6,231 bases of DNA, taken from NCBI GenBank assembly GCA_018895795.1, contig JAHINZ010000194.1:1-6231 (forward strand), read 5' to 3'. Under the pieces are notes generated by a model. It was not told the DNA's origin. It saw only the letters and a program-made list of their open reading frames with translations, and did not search any database. The translations under genes and the position numbers were made by a program. This DNA is from Alphaproteobacteria bacterium. GTDB taxonomy: Bacteria; Pseudomonadota; Alphaproteobacteria; Caulobacterales; Caulobacteraceae. The stretch's first letter is position 1, and every line of letters starts with the position of its first letter. Positions 1 to 5,691 of this stretch are shown here, piece after piece.

Positions 1-155
1 CCCTTGTGGCGGGAACCCCTCGTACCGCCGCAGGTGCGGGAGGGACGAAGGGCGCGCGCCCTTCGCCGGCGTCTCACGTGTGAGCTGAAACAGGGGTTCC
101 CGCCACTCGGCTTGCCCTCGGGCCGGCAAAGCCGGTCCCGGGGGGCGGGAATGAC
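1..155. repeat. Intergenic palindromic repeat element (GTCATTCCCGC type)
   Basis: No gene is visible here. A perfect 15-base inverted repeat, GTGGCGGGAACCCCT at 6-20 and its complement at 92-106, encloses a perfect 20-base palindrome at 46-65 (CGAAGGGCGC and its complement). Two smaller hairpins follow: CTCAC/GTGAG at 73-84 and CCGGC-AAA-GCCGG at 123-135. Read on the minus strand, the element begins GTCATTCCCGCC near 155, which resembles the widespread GTCATTCCCGC class of bacterial intergenic repeats. The family assignment is from memory. The left end may lie outside the window. Confidence 0.6.
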
Positions 156-215
156 GGTGGGTTGGGGCTGCTGAGCGCGGGGATCGGCAGCATGACGACT
201 ATCCGAAACATCCTA

Positions 216-264
216 TCCTTCTCCCCTTGCGGGAGAAGGTGGCGCGCAGCGCCGGATGAGGGGT
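216..264 (+). repeat. Short palindromic intergenic repeat, copy 1
   Basis: This 49-base unit starts TCCTTCTCCCC and ends GGATGAGGGGT. It folds on itself (TTCTCCC...GGGAGAA, then GGCGC...GCGCC). Its first 28 bases (216-243) are the exact reverse complement of 351-378, and its last 11 bases match 321-331 in reverse complement, so it forms a facing pair with copy 2. Units of this sort are scattered between genes in Caulobacter-like genomes; read as protein they give the familiar artefact SPLAGEG-like strings. Confidence 0.75.
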
Positions 265-320
265 CGATTGACCTGTCCGATCAAGTGCTGGACGGGGATC
301 AAGACCTCGCCGCCGGCGCA

Positions 321-378
321 ACCCCTCATCCGACCCCGGCGGTCGCCGGGGCCACCTTCTCCCGCAAGGGGAGAAGGA
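321..378 (-). repeat. Short palindromic intergenic repeat, copy 2
   Basis: This 58-base unit is inverted relative to copy 1. It runs from ACCCCTCATCC to GAGAAGGA. It is 9 bases longer than copy 1 because its inner hairpin is larger (CCCCGGC...GCCGGGG, 334-352). It ends two bases from the stop codon of the vapC remnant, so it may act as that gene's terminator. The sequence from 216 to 378 could fold into one long cruciform around a 56-base spacer. Confidence 0.75.
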
Positions 379-380
379 TC

Positions 381-617
381 TCAAACCCCGCCGGCCTCCC
401 ACGGGTTGACCAACCCCACGCCCGTGGCGGCGAAGTCGGTCGTGTTGCGGGTGACGACGGTCATGCCGTGGACCAGGGCCGTCGCCGCGATCAGGGCGTC
501 GCGCCCGCGTCTCGGATCGGGCGCCTGCAGCCCCGCGCAGCGCCGGGCCACGGCGGCGTCGAGGCTCAGGACGCGGTCCCTGAACTCGACCAGACCCAGA
601 TCGACGGGCCGGCTCAC
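381..617 (-). pseudogene. C-terminal remnant of a VapC-family PIN-domain toxin
   Basis: The 78-residue reading frame matches only the C-terminal half of VapC/FitB-type PIN ribonucleases, which are usually about 130-140 residues. Recognisable pieces are RDALIAATALVHG (residues 39-51), TVVTRNTTDF (53-62) and the closing LVNPW (69-73). D40 and D61 correspond to the later acidic residues of the PIN active site. The N-terminal LLDTN-type aspartate and the middle glutamate are absent. The frame extends upstream past the GTG at 617 only to an in-frame TAA at 648-650, just before the ftsW start codon on the other strand. No antitoxin gene is nearby. It is most likely a dead fragment, cut when its 5' half was lost beside ftsW. 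A short expressed protein is possible but should lack nuclease activity. Confidence 0.7.
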
Positions 618-674
618 GATCGCCGCACAGCGTTCAGCAACCTTCCCTTAACCCTGCCGACCGACTCTGCGACC

Positions 675-1847
675 ATGGCCACCCAGACCACCCACGCCTT
701 CGCCAGAACCGACCGCACCGCGATCGGCATCTGGTGGTGGACCACAGACCGCTGGCTGCTGGGCGCCACGGCGCTTTTGGTCACCCTGGGGGTGCTGCTG
801 TCGTTCGCCTCCAGCCCGGCGGCGGCCCAGCGCATGGGCATCGACGACCAGTTCCATTTCGCCATCCGCCAATGCCTGTTCGCCGTCGTCGCGGCCGGCA
901 TCCTGCTGTCGGTGTCGATGCTGTCGCCCAAGGGCGTGCGGCGCACGGCGTTCTTCGTCTACGTGGCGGCGATCGGCATCATGATCGCCCTGCCGTTCAT
1001 CGGCCACAACGCCAAGGGCGCCACCCGCTGGCTGCAGTTCGCCGGCTTCACCCTGCAGCCGTCGGAATTCATGAAGCCGGCCCTGATCGTGCTGGTCTCG
1101 TGGATGTTCGCCGAGGGCCAGAAGGGCGAGGGCGTGCCGGGCGTGTCGATCGCCTTCCTGCTGTATTTCATCGCCGTGGGCCTGTTGCTGATCCAGCCCG
1201 ATGTGGGCCAGACCGTGCTGATCACCGTCGCCTTCGGGGCGGCGTTCTGGATGGCGGGGGTGCCGATCAGCTGGATCATGGGCCTGGGCGGCGTGGCCGT
1301 CGGCGCGCTGATGTCGACCTATTTCATCTTCCCCCACGTCCATCTGCGGGTGCAGAAGTTCCTCAGCCCCGACCGGGCCGACACACACCAGATCACCCGC
1401 GCCGCCGAGGCCATCCACGCCGGCGGCCTGTTCGGACGCGGCCCGGGCGAGGGGGTCATGAAGCGCCACGTGCCCGACCTGCACACCGACTTCATCTATT
1501 CGGTGGCGGCCGAGGAATATGGCCTGGTGTTCTCGCTGGCCCTGATCAGCCTGTTCGCCTTCGTGGTGGTGCGCGGCATGATGAAGGCCATGAAGCTGAG
1601 CGACACCTTCGAGCAGGTGGCGGCGGCCGGATTGTTCGTGCTGGTGGGCCAGCAGGCGATGATCAATGTGGCGGTGAACTTGAACATGATCCCGACCAAG
1701 GGCATGACGCTTCCGTTCATCAGCTACGGGGGATCATCGATGCTGGCCATGGGACTGACGCTGGGCCTGGCCCTGGCCTTGCTGCGCAAGCGCCCCGGCG
1801 CCTATGGCTCGTCGGGTGAGTTCCTGCCCGACCATGCGTTCGACTGA
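675..1847 (+). CDS. ftsW: FtsW, septal peptidoglycan glycosyltransferase (SEDS family)
   Basis: FtsW polymerises lipid II into glycan strands at the division septum, working with the transpeptidase FtsI in the inner membrane. From the ATG at 675 the protein is 390 residues with about ten hydrophobic segments, normal for the family. SEDS signatures are clear: KGATRWLQ (114-121) and LQPSEFMKPA (127-136), QPDVGQT (174-180) with D176, the extracellular loop with DTHQI (236-240) and GRGPGEG (254-260), HTDFIYSVAAEEYG (270-283), and PTKGMTLPFISYGGSS (340-355). The frame is open back to 162, but that part crosses the repeats and the vapC remnant and has no FtsW similarity, so 675 is preferred. No strong Shine-Dalgarno sequence precedes it. 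A GANTC methylation site (GACTC, 663-667) lies just before the start. murG begins one base after the stop, indicating one operon. The usual upstream partner, murD, is not in the window. Confidence 0.95.
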   Translation: MATQTTHAFARTDRTAIGIWWWTTDRWLLGATALLVTLGVLLSFASSPAAAQRMGIDDQFHFAIRQCLFAVVAAGILLSVSMLSPKGVRRTAFFVYVAAIGIMIALPFIGHNAKGATRWLQFAGFTLQPSEFMKPALIVLVSWMFAEGQKGEGVPGVSIAFLLYFIAVGLLLIQPDVGQTVLITVAFGAAFWMAGVPISWIMGLGGVAVGALMSTYFIFPHVHLRVQKFLSPDRADTHQITRAAEAIHAGGLFGRGPGEGVMKRHVPDLHTDFIYSVAAEEYGLVFSLALISLFAFVVVRGMMKAMKLSDTFEQVAAAGLFVLVGQQAMINVAVNLNMIPTKGMTLPFISYGGSSMLAMGLTLGLALALLRKRPGAYGSSGEFLPDHAFD

Positions 1848-1848
1848 G

Positions 1849-2934
1849 ATGAGCAAGCTGGTCGTCGTCGCCGCCGGGGGAACCGGCGGCCACCTGTTTC
1901 CCGCCCAGGCCCTGGCCCAGGTCCTGTCGGCCCGCGGCTGGCGGGTGGTGCTGGCCACCGATGAGCGCGGCGCGCTGTACGCCGACAAGTTCCCCGCCGA
2001 GGAGCGCCTGGAGCTGTCGGCCGCCACCGCCAAGGCCGGCGACCCGATCGGCCTGATCAAGGCCGGCTTCGTGGTCGCCCAGGGCGTGCTGCAGGCGAGA
2101 GCCGCCTTCAAGCGCCTGGACCCGGCCGTCGTCGTCGGCTTCGGCGGCTATCCGGCCCTGCCGGCCCTGCTGGGCGCCCTGACCCAGGGCCGCAGGACGG
2201 TGATCCACGAGCAGAACGCGGTGCTGGGCCGGGTCAACCGCTTCCTGGCCCCCAAGGTCAATGAAGTGGCCTGCGCCTTCCCGATCCTGGAAAGGGCCAC
2301 GCCGAAGGTCAAGGCCCGCGCCCACGTCGTCGGCAACCCCGTCCGCGCGCCGGTCCGCGCCCTGTTCGAGGTGCCCTATCTGCCGCCCGAGGTGCAGCTG
2401 CGCATCCTGGTCACCGGCGGCAGCCAGGGCGCGCGCCTGCTGTCGGAACTGATCCCCGAGGCCGTCGCCAAGCTGCCCGAGGACATTCGCGGCCGCCTCA
2501 AGGTGTTCCAGCAGGCTCGGGCCGAGAGCCTGGAGCACGCCCGCAAGGTCTATCGCAACGCCATGGTCGACTGCGAGGTGGCCCCGTTCTTCCGCGACAT
2601 GGCCGGCTATCTGCGCCAGGCCCATCTGGTGATCGGCCGCTCGGGCGCCTCGACCTGCACCGAACTGGCCGTGGCCGGCCGCCCCTCGATCCTGATCCCG
2701 CTGAAGATCGCCGCCGACGACCACCAGCGCTTCAACGCCCGCCAGCTGGAAGAGGCCGGCGCGGCGGCGGTGTGCCTGGAAGACGAACTGACCGTCGACG
2801 CCATGGCCGGCGCCCTCAACGCCCTGCTCAAGGACCCCCAGCGCCTGGCGCGGATGTCCGACGGCGCGCGCGGCGTGGCCAAGCCGGACGCGGCCGAGGC
2901 CCTGGCCGATCTCGTGGAGCGCACGGCGGGGTAG
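1849..2934 (+). CDS. murG: MurG, UDP-GlcNAc:undecaprenyl-PP-MurNAc-pentapeptide GlcNAc transferase
   Basis: MurG adds N-acetylglucosamine to lipid I to make lipid II on the cytoplasmic face of the inner membrane, the substrate then used by FtsW. The 361-residue protein shows the two-domain GT-B (GT28) pattern: the first glycine loop AAGGTGGH (8-15), GFGGYPALPAL (98-108), HEQNAVLGRVNRFLA (120-134), the second glycine loop VTGGSQGARLLSE (188-200), and the nucleotide-sugar site GRSGASTCTELAVAGRP (263-279) followed by DDHQRFNA (290-297). The ATG at 1849 gives the family N-terminus MSKLVVVAAGGTGG. Earlier in-frame ATGs at 1804 and 1834 lie inside ftsW and would add unrelated residues. The start is one base past the ftsW stop, which suggests translational coupling. 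The gene that often follows, murC, is not present; a convergent gene begins within 40 bases. Confidence 0.96.
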   Translation: MSKLVVVAAGGTGGHLFPAQALAQVLSARGWRVVLATDERGALYADKFPAEERLELSAATAKAGDPIGLIKAGFVVAQGVLQARAAFKRLDPAVVVGFGGYPALPALLGALTQGRRTVIHEQNAVLGRVNRFLAPKVNEVACAFPILERATPKVKARAHVVGNPVRAPVRALFEVPYLPPEVQLRILVTGGSQGARLLSELIPEAVAKLPEDIRGRLKVFQQARAESLEHARKVYRNAMVDCEVAPFFRDMAGYLRQAHLVIGRSGASTCTELAVAGRPSILIPLKIAADDHQRFNARQLEEAGAAAVCLEDELTVDAMAGALNALLKDPQRLARMSDGARGVAKPDAAEALADLVERTAG

Positions 2935-2967
2935 GGGGCTCCCGGACCTTTCCGAACAGGACTATCG

Positions 2968-3026
2968 ACCCCTCAGCCGACCCCGGCCCTTGCCGGGGCT
3001 GCCTTCACCCGCCAGGGGAGAAGGGG
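2968..3026 (-). repeat. Palindromic intergenic repeat, copy 3, between convergent murG and blh
   Basis: This 59-base stretch lines up without gaps with copy 2 (321-378), with 49 of the first 58 positions identical by hand count, in the same orientation. It forms CCCCGGC-CCTT-GCCGGGG (2981-2998) and an imperfect CCTTC...GAAGG hairpin (3002-3022). It lies between converging murG and blh and probably ends transcription from one or both sides, although no clear T-run is present. It also supplies the stop codon and last residues of blh. Confidence 0.65.
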
Positions 3027-3983
3027 CTTGGCGAGGACGGGGACCGCCAGTCTTCGCTCCAGCCAATGCGACAGGATCAGATGCGGCGCCGCGACCGCCG
3101 CCAGCAATTGAAAGGCCTGGGCGGTGAAGGTGGCGTCGATCTTGAGCGGCGCGACAAACCGTATCGCCAGCCACCCCAGGATCGCCGCGCCCGAAAGCAA
3201 GGCCCCGGTCGCGACCCAGCGCCAGCGCGGCATGTCGCTCAGCACGGCGCGGGCCTGCCCCAGGTGGAGCGGCGAATGCAGGAAGACGAAGAACAGCGCG
3301 AAGCCGAGGACGGGCGGCGCCGTCAACAGCACCATCAGGCAGAGCGTCATCGCCGCGGCCCAGGCCCGGCTTCCGGCTTGCCAAGCGACCACAAGGCCCA
3401 CCCCCGCCAGCGCCAAGACCACGGGCGCGGCCGCCATCACCAGGCGGGCCACCAGCGCGCCGCGCGCGTCGCTCATCGCGACGAACAGCGCCGCCACTTC
3501 GGTGGGATGGCCGATCGTCGCGGCGGCGATGACCGCCGCCCCCGCCGCGAGGCGCAGCAGCGGTTCCTCGAGCATTTGCCAGTCCTCGCCGAAATGCACG
3601 GCCGAGATGACGAGGAACAGCACCAGCGCGATCAGCGGCTCGACCCGCCACAGCAGCGCCATCGCGGTGGCGATCGCCACATAGCCGCCGACCGCCAGCG
3701 CCAGGACCCGCCGATCGGGCCCGATGGCCCGCCGCAGCAGGGCGATGTCATAGGCGCCGTGCGGCAGGCCGCCGCCCACGAAGAGCACCGTGGCCGCCAG
3801 GACCGCCGCCGACTGGCCCAGGGGCGCTCCCAGCCCGATCGCCAGGAGCAGCGCCACGGCCACGGGCCAGAAAACAACCGGCGCCGAATTGCCGCGCCCC
3901 TGAGGAGCGCGGCAATCAGCCACCGTTCGGGCGGGCCCGAAAGTTGGCACGGACTCAGGCCGCAGAGGTCTTGAGGCCGCCAT
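2973..3983 (-). CDS. blh: Brp/Blh-family beta-carotene 15,15'-dioxygenase
   Basis: Blh cleaves beta-carotene at its centre into two retinals, the chromophore of the neighbouring rhodopsin. The 336-residue frame is strongly hydrophobic, with several membrane segments. The histidine and acidic pattern of this membrane iron enzyme is present: GGLPHGAYD (71-79; H75, D79), SAVHFGED (127-134; H130, E133, D134), FLHSPLHLG (234-242; H236, H240) and APHLILSHWLERR (299-311; H301, H306). The ATG at 3983 overlaps the opsin gene by 29 bases and has GGAAG upstream, so coupling is plausible. However, the first 40 residues look unlike a Blh start and cross a perfect hairpin at 3888-3916. GTG codons at 3950, 3923, 3863 or 3857 are alternatives. 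The last 18 or so residues and the stop lie in an intergenic repeat. The family call is firm; the start is not. Confidence 0.88.
   Translation of the reverse strand: MAASRPLRPESVPTFGPARTVADCRAPQGRGNSAPVVFWPVAVALLLAIGLGAPLGQSAAVLAATVLFVGGGLPHGAYDIALLRRAIGPDRRVLALAVGGYVAIATAMALLWRVEPLIALVLFLVISAVHFGEDWQMLEEPLLRLAAGAAVIAAATIGHPTEVAALFVAMSDARGALVARLVMAAAPVVLALAGVGLVVAWQAGSRAWAAAMTLCLMVLLTAPPVLGFALFFVFLHSPLHLGQARAVLSDMPRWRWVATGALLSGAAILGWLAIRFVAPLKIDATFTAQAFQLLAAVAAPHLILSHWLERRLAVPVLAKPLLPWRVKAAPARAGVG
3888..3916 (-). terminator. Perfect 10-bp hairpin just after the opsin stop (attenuator or mRNA-stability element)
   Basis: ATTGCCGCGC (3888-3897) pairs exactly with GCGCGGCAAT (3907-3916) across a 9-base loop. 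It begins about 38 bases after the opsin stop in the direction of transcription. What follows, TCGGCGCCGGTTGTTTTC, has only a weak T-rich tract about 10 bases away. It may terminate part of transcription, or protect the 3' end of opsin mRNA, and so lower blh relative to opsin. If blh really starts at 3983, the hairpin is inside its coding region. Confidence 0.5.
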
Positions 3984-4722
3984 GTTCGGCTTCCGACTTC
4001 CGGGTCGAGATCAGGAAGATCAGGATGCCAAGACCGATCTTGGCGACGATGTCGGCGATGGAGTAGCCGACCTGAATGGTCGTCTCCACCGCGCCGCCCG
4101 TCAGGCCGACGAACGGGGCCGTGAACACGATCGGGTAGAAGCCCCAGGACAGGAAGGTCACCAGACGCGCGGTGCGCACCAGACCCTGAGCGGCCGGAGG
4201 CTGCTGCTGGATCGAAGCGCCCAGTCCGACGAACAGTTGCCAGACGATATAGATGAACGGGATCATGGACAGCGCGCCCCACAAGGCGCGGGTCGGCAGA
4301 TCGGTGGCGATCTCACCGGGATAGCCCAGGATGATCATCAGCGCGGCGGCCAAGCCCAGGGTGATGGTTTTCGACGTGGTTTCCTCGCGCGACAACCGCA
4401 TGACCAGGATCAGTTCGATCAGCAGCAACGGCACGGTGAGCAGCCAGTCGACATAGCGATAGGCATGGTTGAAGGCGAAGCCCGTCGCCGTGACGACGCC
4501 GTCCTTGAACGTATAGGCCGCGTTCCAGCTCTCGAAGATCCGGAAATAGTGGTAGGCGGCGATCGCGGTGACGACGCCCGAGATGGTCAGGGCGGTGCGG
4601 TAGGCCGGCGCGACTTGCGAGCGGCTAAGCCACAAGAAAATCGTCCCGGCCGCCATGGCGGCGAAGGTGAACGAGAAGGCGTTGTAGACCAGTGAGAATT
4701 GGAAAGGTGTAACGGTATCCAT
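3955..4722 (-). CDS. Xanthorhodopsin-type light-driven proton pump (microbial rhodopsin)
   Basis: This is a 255-residue seven-helix retinal protein of the inner membrane that exports protons in light. It closely resembles Gloeobacter rhodopsin and xanthorhodopsin: FSLVYNAFSF (9-18), AYHYFRIF (56-63), YRYVDWLLTVPLLLIE (88-103), GYPGEI (133-138), and SIADIVAKIG (221-230) with the retinal lysine K228. In helix C, D92, T96 and E103 form the DTE proton-pump pattern (acceptor and donor). H58 matches the histidine that pairs with the acceptor, and D224 the second counter-ion. L100 is the green-tuned form of the spectral switch. G149, in ALWGAL, matches Gly178 of Gloeobacter rhodopsin (Gly156 of xanthorhodopsin), which leaves room for a carotenoid antenna. 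No signal peptide is seen. A GGAGA ribosome site precedes the start. blh follows on the same strand with overlap. Confidence 0.96.
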   Translation of the reverse strand: MDTVTPFQFSLVYNAFSFTFAAMAAGTIFLWLSRSQVAPAYRTALTISGVVTAIAAYHYFRIFESWNAAYTFKDGVVTATGFAFNHAYRYVDWLLTVPLLLIELILVMRLSREETTSKTITLGLAAALMIILGYPGEIATDLPTRALWGALSMIPFIYIVWQLFVGLGASIQQQPPAAQGLVRTARLVTFLSWGFYPIVFTAPFVGLTGGAVETTIQVGYSIADIVAKIGLGILIFLISTRKSEAEHGGLKTSAA

Positions 4723-4727
4723 CGAAG

Positions 4728-4732
4728 TCTCC
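4728..4732 (-). promoter_or_regulatory. Ribosome binding site of the rhodopsin gene
   Basis: GGAGA on the minus strand lies five bases before the ATG at 4722. It is the clearest Shine-Dalgarno sequence in the window and fixes the opsin start. Confidence 0.75.
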
Positions 4733-4926
4733 GGCTCAGGTGCTCACAGCGCGAATGCGCGGAGCAGGAATGTCCGGGGCGGTCACAGGCTCATGTCGAG
4801 ACGATCTTCGGCCCCCCGAACTCTGATCCCAGCGGTGCAAATACCGTTTCCTCCCTGGACCGTGAGCGGGCGGTGTTTGGCGTGCTGTGATCGCTAACGG
4901 GGATAGGCCGCTGTTCAGGTCGCGGC

Positions 4927-4948
4927 GATACGGGCTTTCGGCCGTATC
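4927..4948 (-). terminator. Hairpin after the LOV-HTH gene, possible terminator
   Basis: GATACGG (4927-4933) pairs perfectly with CCGTATC (4942-4948) around an 8-base loop. It starts 16 bases beyond the stop codon at 4964-4966. No T-run follows on the minus strand, so termination would be weak or Rho-assisted; some read-through into the opsin gene is possible. Confidence 0.35.
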
Positions 4949-4963
4949 AAAATCGGCGCGGGT

Positions 4964-5587
4964 CTAGAGACCGGCCTCGACGGCGAGGCGGATCAGGTCG
5001 GCCGTCGTATGCAGACCCAACCGAGTCATCAGGATGGCGCGGTGCATCTTGACGGTCTTCTCGGCCAGATCGAGTTCCGCGGCGATCTGCTTGTTCAACA
5101 GGCCGTTGGCGACCAGCTTGAGCACTTGACCCTGCCGTGGCGACAACGCCTGCACCATTTCGGCGGCGCGGATCCGCCGCATGCTTGAGGGGGCGGACGC
5201 ATCGGCGTCGATCTCGACCTGAGACCCGAGGAAATACAGAAGGGCGTCTTCTTCGTCATAGATCGGCGCCACCAGAACAGCATTTCGGAACGGCTGGCCG
5301 TTGCGCTTGTAGTTCAGGATTTCAACCAGCACCGGGCGATGTTCGCGCACCCCGCGCCGGATTTCCTCGGTCAGCCAAGGCTCGGTGCCTGGCCCCGACA
5401 GGAAACGACAGTTGCGCCCGACGACCTCTTCGGGGGGGTAACCCGTCAGCGCACAAAAAGCGGCGTTGCAGGCAATGATCGGATTGTCGGGCAGCCGTGG
5501 ATCACTGATCACCGACGGGATCGGGCTGTCCGTAACCAGCCGCAAGTGGCGACCGTCAACACTGAGCAGGTCGACGCCTCGTTGCAT
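4964..5587 (-). CDS. EL222-type LOV-HTH blue-light-activated transcription factor
   Basis: The protein has an N-terminal LOV (PAS) domain and a C-terminal LuxR/GerE helix-turn-helix, 207 residues from the ATG at 5587. It is strikingly like EL222 of Erythrobacter litoralis: SPIPSVISDPRLPDNP, GTEPWLTEEIRRGVREH, PVLVEILNYKRNGQPFRNAV and LLYFLGSQVE. The flavin-binding motif GRNCRFLS carries the adduct cysteine at residue 60. N92, N102 and Q123 are the expected FMN contacts. The HTH (about 148-204) contains LSPRQ and the recognition helix EKTVKMHR, identical in those residues to EL222. In that family blue light forms a cysteine-FMN bond, which frees the HTH to dimerise and activate transcription. 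The frame is open to an ATG at 5770, but the extra 61 residues are unlike any LOV protein. EL222 has about 25-40 residues before its LOV core, which fits 5587. The ribosome site is weak. The likely target is the adjacent opsin operon, an inference from position. Confidence 0.92.
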   Translation of the reverse strand: MQRGVDLLSVDGRHLRLVTDSPIPSVISDPRLPDNPIIACNAAFCALTGYPPEEVVGRNCRFLSGPGTEPWLTEEIRRGVREHRPVLVEILNYKRNGQPFRNAVLVAPIYDEEDALLYFLGSQVEIDADASAPSSMRRIRAAEMVQALSPRQGQVLKLVANGLLNKQIAAELDLAEKTVKMHRAILMTRLGLHTTADLIRLAVEAGL

Positions 5588-5667
5588 TTCAGCGCTTCGT
5601 TCTGTCCATGCGCACCACCATAGAGGCCGCGCGAGGTTTTTACAGACGCTTTTGATGTGACCTTTCA

Positions 5668-5691
5668 GTTCATGCTGCGGGGGGCGGTCAA
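5668..5691 (-). promoter_or_regulatory. Possible promoter of the LOV-HTH gene
   Basis: On the minus strand TTGACCG (5691-5685) matches the -35 box of Caulobacter housekeeping promoters (TTGACSS). Nine bases later comes GCATGAAC (5675-5668), a partial match to the -10 consensus GCTANAWC. Spacing is at the short edge. This would give a leader of roughly 75 bases before the ATG at 5587, in agreement with the shorter start. It is a weak call made by eye. Confidence 0.25.

Larger units (their letters stand above)
4723..4963 (-). promoter_or_regulatory. Upstream region of the opsin gene: 5' hairpin and short palindrome
   Basis: These 241 bases separate the regulator gene from the opsin and probably hold the opsin promoter and operator. 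A two-part hairpin (TGCTC...GAGCA at 4741-4766, with GCGC arms around AATC-type loop inside) would sit in the mRNA just before the ribosome site. A short palindrome, CGGT-N6-ACCG, lies at 4833-4846 beside GGAAAC on the minus strand. A 7-bp hairpin GATACGG/CCGTATC (4927-4948) follows the regulator stop and could be its terminator, although it has no T-run. I could not identify -35 and -10 boxes with confidence. Half-sites of the RGNCY kind reported for EL222 occur, but no full site is convincing. Confidence 0.4.

Noticed and set aside
162..674. N-terminal extension of the ftsW frame
   Set aside because: It crosses the repeat pair and the vapC remnant, and FtsW similarity begins only after the ATG at 675.
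648..1484. 278-codon frame on the minus strand opposite ftsW
   Set aside because: It lies wholly antisense to clear FtsW motifs and its translation is low-complexity H/G/R/D-rich, typical of a shadow frame in GC-rich DNA.
1720..2724. 334-codon frame on the minus strand opposite murG
   Set aside because: It is antisense to unmistakable MurG motifs and has a skewed G/A/Q/D composition.
2772..3974. 400-codon plus-strand frame across the end of murG and blh
   Set aside because: It is rich in R, Q, G and H with no domain, and it opposes the well-conserved Blh frame.
3982..4695. 237-codon plus-strand frame opposite the rhodopsin gene
   Set aside because: It is antisense to the rhodopsin and its composition is dominated by G, D, Q and R.
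4699..4890. 63-codon plus-strand frame in the opsin upstream region
   Set aside because: It has no ribosome site and no recognisable motif, and it overlaps the opsin start region in antisense.
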